Shown in pieces: positions 52,508 through 60,693 of a stretch of 64,000 nt of DNA. Position 1 is the stretch's first letter. Each line of letters begins with the position of its first letter. The DNA lies in NCBI GenBank assembly GCA_963665765.1, contig OY762464.1, positions 2,294,001 through 2,358,000 of the forward strand, read 5' to 3'. The position numbers were made by a program, and so were the translations under genes. The notes beneath the pieces are model-generated. The model did no database searches, had not been told where the DNA came from, and was given only the letters and a program-made list of their open reading frames with translations. Source of the DNA: Bin76 sp963665765 (GTDB lineage Bacteria > Actinomycetota > Acidimicrobiia > Spongiisociales > ZC4RG35).

Positions 52508-54982
52508 GTGGGTAGGCGTGGCATCGGCCATTCATTGATTGTCCGATTGTCGGTGGTGTGGTTGGGAGGGTTGCTGGTGGGAGGACTGACAGGTCCGTCC
52601 GGGGTTGCCTCGGCGGTTTCCGAACCCGAAAGTTTGCAATCCTCGGGGTATTCCGATATTGGAGAGGCAGGAAGTCACCAAGGGGCAGTTGAGATTTTGA
52701 GGTCGGAGGGACTGTTCGATGGCACCGAGTGTGAGCCGGGATGGTTCTGTCCCAACGAGCCGGTGCAGCGGTGGGTTATGGCAGTGTGGTTGGTGAGGAT
52801 TCTTGATGGTGGAGATCCGATCCTTGGAGCCGGCTCCCGATTCAGCGATGTCGATCAGAATCAGTGGTGGGATAAACACGTAGCGCGGTTGGCTGCGCTG
52901 GATATTGCGAGAGGGTGTGCCACAAACCCGGATCGGTACTGTCCGAATGAGTCTGTTACTCGCGCGCAGATGGCCTCGTTCCTGAAACGGGCCTTTGATT
53001 TGGCGAGCGCCCCGTCTGCGGGATTTGTGGACGTTGGCGGTAACACTCATGAGGCGAGCATCGACGCCTTGTTTGCGGCAGGGGTGACGGTCGGATGTGC
53101 CACGAGTCCGATGCAGTACTGTCCGAACCGTCTGGTGTCCCGTGGCGAAATGGCGACTTTCCTGGTTCGGGCTTCTGGTCTGGAGGCGGCCGGCAAGGCA
53201 TCAACCACCGGCCGCATTTCCTTTACCCGTGACCGTTACTCCGAAGTTATGGTGATGGAGGTTGACGGCAGCAACCCCAGGCCGCTTACGGAGGATGTCA
53301 GCAGTTCCGACCCTGCGTGGTCACCCGATGGAACTCAGATCCTTTTTACCAGCCAAAGCTATTCCGATTTCCACTCCGAGCTCTTCGTTGTGAACTCCGA
53401 TGGCGGCGGTTTGCGCCAACTTACCCGAGATCACGTGGACTCTCTCCCAGTGTGGTCGCCCCCTGCGGTGTGGTCACCCGATGGCAACCGTATCGCCTAC
53501 GTTGGTCAAGACCAAGGTCACGAAGACAATGAAGTCTTTGTGGTAGGAGCGGACGGAAACAACCGGCGGCAACTAACCAACCTGGACTCGCGGTCAGTGG
53601 AAGACTTGCAGTGGTCACCTGACGGCAACCGAGTTGTTTTCACCGAAGGCAGCGGTTACGGCGGCGATATCTATGTGGTAGACACCCACAGCGAAAAACT
53701 TGCTCGGCTTGCCAGCGGCAATCCCGAGGCAGGCAGGCCGGCATGGTCACCTGACGGTACCCGCATTGCCTTCCAAAGTGACCGTTTGTCGGATGCCTCA
53801 GCCTCCTTGATTGACATTTATGTCGTAGACGCCGACGGAACCAACTTGCAACAGCTCACGCACAGTAGTGATCTGCAGAAGAGGGGCAACCGCCCCTACT
53901 CCGACCAGCGGCTACCGACATGGTCGCCCGACGGCTCACGTATCGCCTTCCAAGACGACCGTGACGGGGATCTCGACATCTTCGTGGTGGACGTGGAAAC
54001 AGGGACTCTCACCCAACTCACTCACAACGATTACGTTGACTACGGGCCGGTGTAGTCGCCCGACGGGGCCAATATCGCCTTCCATGGTCGCCCCGGAGGG
54101 GAGCAGGACGACCTGGAGATCTTTGTGGCGAATGCCAGTACCGGAAACCTGAGCCAACTCACTAACAACCAATTCGACGACTACCACCCGGTGTGGTCGC
54201 CCGATGGCGCTCATATAGCCCATACCCGGATGTATCCAAGTGAGATATTCATAGTTGACGCCGATGGATCGAACCTGGTCCAGCTTACGGACAACGATTC
54301 GCGCCAGGTCAATGTCAACGATTACTTCTATACCAATCCGCTCTGGTCGCCCGACGGCTCCCGGGTCGCATATACCAGACTTGAAAACCCCTATGACCAG
54401 GTCTTAGTGGTGGATGCGGACGATCCGAGCCCCAGGCTGCTCATTTCTGACGTTTCCGCGATTAGAGACCTGTGGTGGTCGCCCAATGGTGATCTCCTCG
54501 CCTTTCTTAAATACTCCCCTGCTTCTGGCGACCTTGAAATCTTCGTAATGGATGTGGCCGACGCTACTGTCAGGCAACTCACCACCGACAACCATGGGTA
54601 TCGTCATTTGGCGTGGTCGCCCGACGGTTCTCGCATCGCCTACACCGGGAAAGTCAACGACCGAAGAGAGATCCTCACTATTGATGCTGACGGCGCCGGC
54701 CCTCGACAATTGACCCAGGAAGGTGGCCATACGCCGATCTGGTCGCCGGATGGCAGCCAAATCGCTATCCAAAGATACTCCGATATCCATGAGTCCAGCA
54801 TCTATGTGATGAACTCGGATGGCTCCCAGCCGAGGATGATCAGCGGCGCCATTCCGGACACTTGGAAACCGGGGAGCAGGGCAGATGGGTTGCCGCAAGC
54901 GCTGAGCTCCAAAGTGGCCAGGCCTCGCCACCGGCCGGTTACGCACCCTCGACTGGTCGCTGACCACGTGGCCACGCATTGA
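52508..54982 (+). pseudogene. SLH-repeat/TolB beta-propeller surface protein, interrupted by an in-frame TAG
   Basis: The frame encodes a signal peptide ('VWLGGLLVGGLTGPSGVASA'), three SLH-type repeats ('FSDVDQNQWWDKHVARLA...CPNESVTRAQMASFLKRAF'), then about twelve PD40/TolB repeats ending 'WSPDG'. At 54053-54055 a TAG stands where the other repeats have TGG (Trp of 'PVWSPDG'). The same frame then continues for six more repeats to 54982. If TAG is read as stop, the product is 515 residues with half the propeller; a GTG at 54125 could restart. The final 35 residues no longer look like a propeller and overlap the next gene. Such proteins are expected at the cell surface. Confidence 0.8.
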
Positions 54983-56330
54983 TCGCGTGTTCCGGTTCAT
55001 GCCGTTGCATCCACTTTCGCGCAGCAGCCTCGCTAAAGCCACGCGACCGGAGGAGGTCGAGGGTGGCTGTTCGATTTGCGCGTTTGCGATCCTGCTCATC
55101 CAGGTACGCTTTCATCTGAGCAACGACTTCACCGTGGTCGTAGTCGTAACGGCCATTGACCTTCTCGGCAAACAGCGGCAAGAGCTTGTAGTAGCGTCGC
55201 TCGCTGATCCCAACGTGCGTCCATGGATAACGGTCGGGGTGCTCGCGCTTCCTGTGTTCCATCACGACGATGCTGGCCATTCGGCGCACGTATCGACGGG
55301 TTGCCTCTGCACCTTGCGCTGGGTCGAATCCGGGGCGGATCAGCTGCTCAAGCAGCATCGCAACTGCCGACTCCCTGGTTGGGGCATCGGTCTGACGCTG
55401 AATGCGCTGTACAGATTTGGGGTGCGCGGTCGCGACGGCCTTTGCCAATGTTGGTTCATGGGCGCTGATGTAGCCGTGCCAGTATCCCTTCAGGACCACT
55501 TGACAGGCGATGTCCTGGGGGGTCGAGTCGGGGTCTACGGTGATGGTGGGTACGCCGTGGCCGTGTATCGCCTTCGCCAGGGTGCTCCACGACCGATCTT
55601 TCGGGCGCTGGACCTCGTTGGTCCAGATGCGAGCAGTGAAGGCCCACTCTACGGGTTGTTGTGTCATCGGGGCGGCGATCAGGATCGGTTCGGTGGCCCC
55701 CAGCGGGACGACCTCTTCCCTGCTCGTCGGCCTATCCAGCAACAGATCCAGGAGCCGGCCCTCGTCGTTCGTCTCGCTGGTCACCCAGATCAGACGCCGG
55801 GCAATTTGAAACCACCAACCCTTCTCCGAGGTGCCGAGAACCGGGACGTAGAACCGGACCGCAGGGTCCATCACGTGGCGGAACAGTTCCTTGCGCTGCT
55901 CGGGGTTGAAGTGCTCACCAAGCCAGCGAAGGACATAGTCACCCTTGAGTGCGCCGGCCGATGAGGCGTCGGCCACGATCTGGCCCGCAATCCAGAGGGC
56001 GTCGGCCGCGGGTGCAGCCTTGCGAACTGGGGAGTCGATGGGGGAGACTTGCAGGGTTGTTGCCAACTGAGGGTTGACAGGGTCGGGCACATCCCATACC
56101 CCCGCCGTCGTTTCCAGGGAACCGACCTGCAAGTCTGGTACGTCAACCAGAGGCAACCCGCCTGAGGTGATGCTCGCGGTAGCCCGGTGTAGCGGGCGGA
56201 AGCTCCGACCCGCCAACACATCGATCTCTTTTCCGGCCTCGGCAAGCAACTCCACTAGGAGGCGTCGATCAGGGCTCGCCTTGAAGCGCTGAGTGAACTC
56301 CTCAACGAGATCCTCAGACCAATGTCCCAT
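54939..56330 (-). CDS. Unrecognised 463-residue protein with C-terminal helix-turn-helix-like segments
   Basis: I do not recognise a family. There are no membrane segments. Visible features: a central region with Trp-rich blocks ('EKGWWFQIARRLIWVTSE'), 'VVLKGYWHGYISAHEPTLAKAV', and a basic C-terminus with two possible helix-turn-helix segments, 'GISERRYYKLLPLFAEK' and 'LLRSRGFSEAAARKWMQRH'. That tail suggests nucleic-acid binding. The ATG at 56330 follows a TATACT box by 6 nt and has no ribosome site, so the message is likely leaderless; a TTG at 56360 is the alternative. It is divergent from a small membrane-protein gene and converges on the SLH/TolB gene with 44 nt of overlap. Confidence 0.7.
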   Translation of the reverse strand: MGHWSEDLVEEFTQRFKASPDRRLLVELLAEAGKEIDVLAGRSFRPLHRATASITSGGLPLVDVPDLQVGSLETTAGVWDVPDPVNPQLATTLQVSPIDSPVRKAAPAADALWIAGQIVADASSAGALKGDYVLRWLGEHFNPEQRKELFRHVMDPAVRFYVPVLGTSEKGWWFQIARRLIWVTSETNDEGRLLDLLLDRPTSREEVVPLGATEPILIAAPMTQQPVEWAFTARIWTNEVQRPKDRSWSTLAKAIHGHGVPTITVDPDSTPQDIACQVVLKGYWHGYISAHEPTLAKAVATAHPKSVQRIQRQTDAPTRESAVAMLLEQLIRPGFDPAQGAEATRRYVRRMASIVVMEHRKREHPDRYPWTHVGISERRYYKLLPLFAEKVNGRYDYDHGEVVAQMKAYLDEQDRKRANRTATLDLLRSRGFSEAAARKWMQRHEPEHAINAWPRGQRPVEGA

Positions 56331-56336
56331 TTGGGC

Positions 56337-56364
56337 AGTATATCTAAGTATGGAGGACAACCAA
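56337..56364 (-). promoter_or_regulatory. Candidate leaderless promoter for the 463-residue gene
   Basis: On the minus strand TTGGTT (56364-56359) and TATACT (56342-56337) are separated by 16 nt, with the ATG 6 nt after the -10 box. The element overlaps the first codons of the divergent small gene, so the two genes may exclude each other's transcription. Confidence 0.5.
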
Positions 56365-56604
56365 GAAGACAGTCAGATTCGAGAGCGAGCGAGCGAGACG
56401 GTGCGAGGCCAACTGACGCCACGCTTCAAGCTGACCTACGCCACGCTCGTCGCCCTAACCTTCCTGGCGCTGGCCTTGAACGTGCTGTTGGCGCTGGTCG
56501 GAGGCGACTCGGACCAGGTCAGGGCTGCCGCCGAGGCATGTTCCACGACATACAAAATGGGCTTCGGCGCGATCGCGGGACTCATGGCGCAACGACAGGA
56601 GTAG
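56350..56604 (+). CDS. Small single-pass membrane protein, 84 residues
   Basis: Charged N-terminus ('MEDNQEDSQIRERASETVRG'), one clear membrane helix ('LTYATLVALTFLALALNVLLALVGG'), then a short tail with a cysteine and 'GFGAIAGLMAQRQE'. No known domain. It starts 19 nt from the divergent 463-residue gene and shares its promoter region, so the two may work as a pair. Confidence 0.6.
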   Translation: MEDNQEDSQIRERASETVRGQLTPRFKLTYATLVALTFLALALNVLLALVGGDSDQVRAAAEACSTTYKMGFGAIAGLMAQRQE

Positions 56605-56676
56605 CATCCATTGAGGGAGGCCACGCTGCACGTCTGCCGCGGCGCCCCTGAGAGGTAGACCCGTTTGTGAGTCCAG

Positions 56677-56880
56677 GTGTGCCCGTCGGCGACTTGGGGC
56701 TTGTCCCATCGGCCGCTGACCGCGTCGGCTGCCGACGAGGCGCTGTTGGTCGCCAGGGTGACCGAGGCTACGACGATCCGTCAGGTAGCCGACTTGACGC
56801 TCAACACGTTCCTGACCGGCCCGCGAGGGTCGCGCAAGACGTCGCTGCTATGCCACGTCGAGCGGCCACCCGAGCAGCCA
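56677..56880 (+). pseudogene. Decayed P-loop (AAA-type) ATPase fragment
   Basis: The plus-strand frame reads 'RPLTASAADEALLVARV' and then 'FLTGPRGSRKTSLLCHVE', which resembles the start of AAA ATPases with Walker A 'GPRGSGKTSLLRHVE'. Here the second glycine of the loop has become Arg. No Walker B or later motif follows, and the frame soon becomes compositionally random. The 510-nt gap between the flanking genes holds nothing else I can identify. Confidence 0.5.
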
Positions 56881-57116
56881 TCACCCAGCTGGGCGGGGCG
56901 ATGGAGGGGAGGGCTGGGAGTCTCCCGTCTCCTCGAGGCCGGCATCCCGCGGCTCCGGTCCTCTAGCAGCCGCCACCACCGCGTCCTAGAACGCCCCCTC
57001 TGCCTCGACATCATCGACAAGGCCCGTTACACGAATTACATGAGACCTCCGAGCGAAGGAGGCGTACCATATTCCTGGTCGTGAACAAACTTCCGATTAG
57101 GTAAGGGGAAGCCTCC

Positions 57117-60100
57117 ATGTCCAATCCAGCACAGGTGGCGACCCAAGTCCGGTTCGCCCTATCGCAGCTTCCGCGCCACAACGCTCATTACGTGTTCGAA
57201 CACATTTGCCGACACTTCACTAGGCAGTTCATTTGTTCCAATGTTCTCCCGGCTACCGGCCCGGTCTCGGCTGGCGGCGACCAAGGCCGGGACTTTGAGA
57301 CGTTCCGCTCATACCTGAGGAGAGAATTGGGTCCCCACGGTGGATTCGTTGGTCTCGTTAGCGAAGGAACCATCGCATTTGTCTGCACTACGCAAGCTGA
57401 CAACGTGGCGGGCAAGGTTGCAGAGGACATCGAGAAGGTATGCGCTTCAGGACACCCGATACACGAAATAGTGGCATTCACATTGGAATCTGTCCCCGTT
57501 GCCGCTCGCCACAAACTCCAAGACGCAACACGAGAGACTCACAACGTCAGCCTCCAACTATTCGATGCCGAATCCATCTCCGAGCAACTTGCCACACCGG
57601 ACGGCTTTTGGATTGCAGAGCAGTACCTTGAAATGCCAGCAGAGGTGGCGCCATCACAGCCTCCATCCGATGAGCACCTTACGGATACGTACATTGAACG
57701 GCGGGGCAAGTGGCGAGACAAACAAACGCCCGCCCCGACAATCGGCGACTTCATAGACCTGAAGCTCGGTATTCGGTTCGCAACGTTCCGAGAAGCCGCC
57801 CGCCCGGATCTTCCTTTCTGGCTTGGTCTCATTAGGGAGCTGTTATCAAACGGTGCGCTGTCACCGCAGGTGCGGCAACGAGCGCGGTATGAACTTGTCG
57901 TTGCAAGCCTCAGAGGGCTTAACGACATGAAGCCCGTAGATCGGATCGCCAGAGAGTTCCTAGACGAGTCTCTGGGCGAGAGCGAACCTGCTCGTCTCCA
58001 AGACGCTGCGGCACTGCTCACATATGTGGCTGGCGCAGCGAAGAACGGTGTCACGAGGATTACTCCTGCCGAGCACACAACTTGGAATGCCGACCTGACA
58101 AGACGCGTTGAGGGTCTGCTTGATGGGGCTGCTCCTTATCGTCGAGCCAGCCTGTTATACACTCTTGGTTCTCTCGGGATACATCCTGCCCTTTCTGAAG
58201 ATTCACTGCCGGAAGCGGACGATGCTCCGCTTGATGCGCCCCCGTGGCTGCTCGCTTCGGTAGAGGTTCTACCAGGGGAATTCCATTTGACCGAAGAGGA
58301 CTTTGTGGATTTGCCGTCTGGGTTGGCTGCTTGGACCGAGCTTGCCAGAGGACTTGAAGAGGTCCCTCTTTTCCCGGTGGACTCACTGTCCCAACAGTTG
58401 CAGTTCCTCGCACCTGTTCTGGTGGCCTACCCTGAATGGCCAATCCTCATAGAGAAGGTTGACGAAGCCGTTGCCCGGGTCTTGGGACAGGCTGCTGTTG
58501 CAGGACGGGCACAAGACAGAGGTATGGCATTCTACGGAGCAGGTCGTCAGTTCGAGGCATTGGAGGAGTTTCATCGCGTAAAGACCGCCGGGTGGTCAGG
58601 TGACACGCTCCGCGGTGCACTACTCGCGGTGCTGATGATCTCAAGGATCTACTTGGAGATTCGGCTTCCTCAAGCTGCGAAAGCATACGCATTACTAGCC
58701 GGGTATGTGGCAGTACCAAATGGTGATGATGAACTGGCCGATTTAGTGCCCCGCTCCCTGTTTCAAGCTGCTGATGCTGACTACGTTTCAGGTGCATGGT
58801 GTGGCGCGGCTGAGTTATTCGAGTGTGGTTTGACTGCAACATACAACCTCGTGGGGGGTGGTCTTGAGTCGGAGGGGCCGGACGACATTGACCGCGCCCT
58901 CATTCACATGGCGCGTATCGCTGCTTGCGCACGGGATGTCGACTCAACTCTAGCTACGGCAATACATGCCGCATTAGGCGGCTTTGACCTTCAAGAGATT
59001 GCCGAAGGTGAAGTGGACTTTGGGCTACCGGCCGATGAGAACTCTTGGATGTCCTATGGTGCTACTGACCTCACTAGTCCACCTTTCTCTGATCTGGGGG
59101 AGGTGCGGTGTCTAAGGTTCTCTGGTCTCGGGACCGAGTGGGTCTTGCAGTTCGCAAATGACCAAGATTCGGCCATTGTGGCAGAACGGTTTGCTGCCGC
59201 CGCCCAAATCATGCTTGCCGCTCTGGCCCGAGAGGAACTCTGCATCATTCCCACACGTATCAATGTGCGCATTGAAAGGCGACTGCCTGACTGGTTGGGA
59301 CCCTTGAGAAGCATCGAATACTCCCCTTCCGACCAGGGTCGAGGTTGGGTAGTGCGGCTGGTACCGGCCAGGATCCCCGGTAGTGCCGATCCCGAGCAGA
59401 TACACACGGAACTCCTGGAGATGCTCGCACGGATATTCCGTGATGTTTCGCTTTTGCCCGAGGCTGAATTCTCTGCGGCGATAGAAAGGGTTCTTCAGCG
59501 CGGACTCAACCACAAGTTGGCCCTAGCGCGTCCATACGATGAGCTTGTGGCTATGTTCTCCGACCAACAGATCGACAGAAGCCGGTTCAACACACCTTGG
59601 GACTGCCTCGACGGCCACTACCCGGCACACAAAGATCTCCGCTGGCAGGACGGACCAGGACCGACTTTCTCAAGAGAAAAGGCAGACAGCCTCCTTGAAA
59701 CACGGTATCGCAATCTCGAACACATCCTTCAGCAGGTGGTTCCTTACTTGTGTAGCGAAGGAACCTTTCGTCGCACCGTGGAGACTCTCCGTGATGAGGG
59801 ATGGCTGGATTGGCACATCCTCACAGCCATTAGCAACATCATCCTAAGCCACCGTTTCAACAGGATCGCTCGCCGACTAGGTCCAGACAACGCACGCAAG
59901 ATGCTGGAGCGAGTTATGAGGTCTCCCGAAGTGGAACCGGCGGACAGCGTTTCAGCCACGATGTTCACCCACGAAGCAATGCAAGACCATAGGAAAACCG
60001 CGATGTTGTCGTTGCTCAACCATTGGCGGCTAGAGCTACACCAGCCGACACCCGACTTCACGGGTATCGAAAGCGTGCTCAGAGCACGTTACGGCTATTG

Positions 60101-60149
60101 GGAAGATGACATTGAGCACACCAACCCGTTCCCAATGGCAACTGAATAG
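57117..60149 (+). CDS. Large protein with an N-terminal restriction-nuclease-like domain, candidate defence effector
   Basis: 1010 residues. The N-terminal 170 look like a PD-(D/E)xK/Mrr-type module: 'GPVSAGGDQGRDFETFRSYL' near 47-66, 'IAFVCTTQ' near 88, then 'KVAEDIEKV' and 'DGFWIAEQYL'. The usual catalytic lysine position after the strand is Gln, so activity is uncertain. Residues about 200-650 are a long alpha-helical stretch of TPR-like character ('YGAGRQFEALEEFHRVK', 'AAKAYALLAGY'). The C-terminal 350 are unrecognised. AAGGGGAAG precedes the ATG. The gene stands alone between an ATPase scrap and an insertion sequence. Codon use is less GC-rich than the core genes. Confidence 0.65.
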   Translation: MSNPAQVATQVRFALSQLPRHNAHYVFEHICRHFTRQFICSNVLPATGPVSAGGDQGRDFETFRSYLRRELGPHGGFVGLVSEGTIAFVCTTQADNVAGKVAEDIEKVCASGHPIHEIVAFTLESVPVAARHKLQDATRETHNVSLQLFDAESISEQLATPDGFWIAEQYLEMPAEVAPSQPPSDEHLTDTYIERRGKWRDKQTPAPTIGDFIDLKLGIRFATFREAARPDLPFWLGLIRELLSNGALSPQVRQRARYELVVASLRGLNDMKPVDRIAREFLDESLGESEPARLQDAAALLTYVAGAAKNGVTRITPAEHTTWNADLTRRVEGLLDGAAPYRRASLLYTLGSLGIHPALSEDSLPEADDAPLDAPPWLLASVEVLPGEFHLTEEDFVDLPSGLAAWTELARGLEEVPLFPVDSLSQQLQFLAPVLVAYPEWPILIEKVDEAVARVLGQAAVAGRAQDRGMAFYGAGRQFEALEEFHRVKTAGWSGDTLRGALLAVLMISRIYLEIRLPQAAKAYALLAGYVAVPNGDDELADLVPRSLFQAADADYVSGAWCGAAELFECGLTATYNLVGGGLESEGPDDIDRALIHMARIAACARDVDSTLATAIHAALGGFDLQEIAEGEVDFGLPADENSWMSYGATDLTSPPFSDLGEVRCLRFSGLGTEWVLQFANDQDSAIVAERFAAAAQIMLAALAREELCIIPTRINVRIERRLPDWLGPLRSIEYSPSDQGRGWVVRLVPARIPGSADPEQIHTELLEMLARIFRDVSLLPEAEFSAAIERVLQRGLNHKLALARPYDELVAMFSDQQIDRSRFNTPWDCLDGHYPAHKDLRWQDGPGPTFSREKADSLLETRYRNLEHILQQVVPYLCSEGTFRRTVETLRDEGWLDWHILTAISNIILSHRFNRIARRLGPDNARKMLERVMRSPEVEPADSVSATMFTHEAMQDHRKTAMLSLLNHWRLELHQPTPDFTGIESVLRARYGYWEDDIEHTNPFPMATE

Positions 60150-60546
60150 GAGGCGATCGACGGCCACACGCTTGGCGAGGCATGGCTCGGTGACTCTCGA
60201 CAAAAAAAGAGAACCATCAACATCGAATTCGGCTATTATGCCAGGGTTCCAAACTGTGGTGTCCCCCCTCTCAGAATTGTGGTGTCCTCTCGGAACCCCC
60301 TGTTAAGCCGCAGGTCAGGGGTGGTGGCCAACTGCCCACCTTAAACTTTGAGCACCTTGCCATTGCGGACCGGGAGGTGTTCGACCCCACCAATATGCGT
60401 TCGGATCTGCGACAGGAACAACCCCACACCACCACCTCCTTTTCGCGACCCCCTCCCACACCCACCCGCCAAGTCTCCCAGTCCCGGATAGAGGGTTGAG
60501 ACACCGCATACACTCAACCACATAACCGAACCGACCACCAGCCATA
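60150..60546. other. Gap before the insertion sequence with repeated TGTGGTGTCC motif
   Basis: About 400 nt with no convincing gene. TGTGGTGTCC occurs twice as a direct repeat (60255-60264 and 60278-60287), each followed by a CT-rich run, which looks like the tip of another insertion sequence or of a miniature element. A minus-strand frame is open through most of it (60565-60341), partly within the IS end, but has no recognisable motif. The 5-bp CCATA at 60542-60546 is the left target duplication. Confidence 0.45.
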
Positions 60547-60562
60547 CCCGAGTTTGGCGGGT
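60547..60562 (+). repeat. Left terminal inverted repeat of the IS
   Basis: CCCGAGTTTGGCGGGT; exact inverse of 62478-62493. Confidence 0.88.
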
Positions 60563-60693
60563 CAAGGGGTTTGGTGGGATGTGATTGGTGTGTTGACCTG
60601 GGGTTTTGTGTTGTGAGGGGTTGCTTCTGCACGATATTGTAGGGGCGACAGTTGGTTGGTGTTAGGGAGGTGGTGCTGGTAGTATTGTGGGGT

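Noticed and set aside
52332..52538. 68-codon plus-strand frame before the SLH gene
   Set aside because: No ribosome site or motif, TTG start, and it overlaps the VOC remnant on the other strand.
54053..54055. Stop-codon reassignment as explanation of the TAG
   Set aside because: aroA, hppA and other genes here end in TAG, so it acts as a normal stop in this genome.
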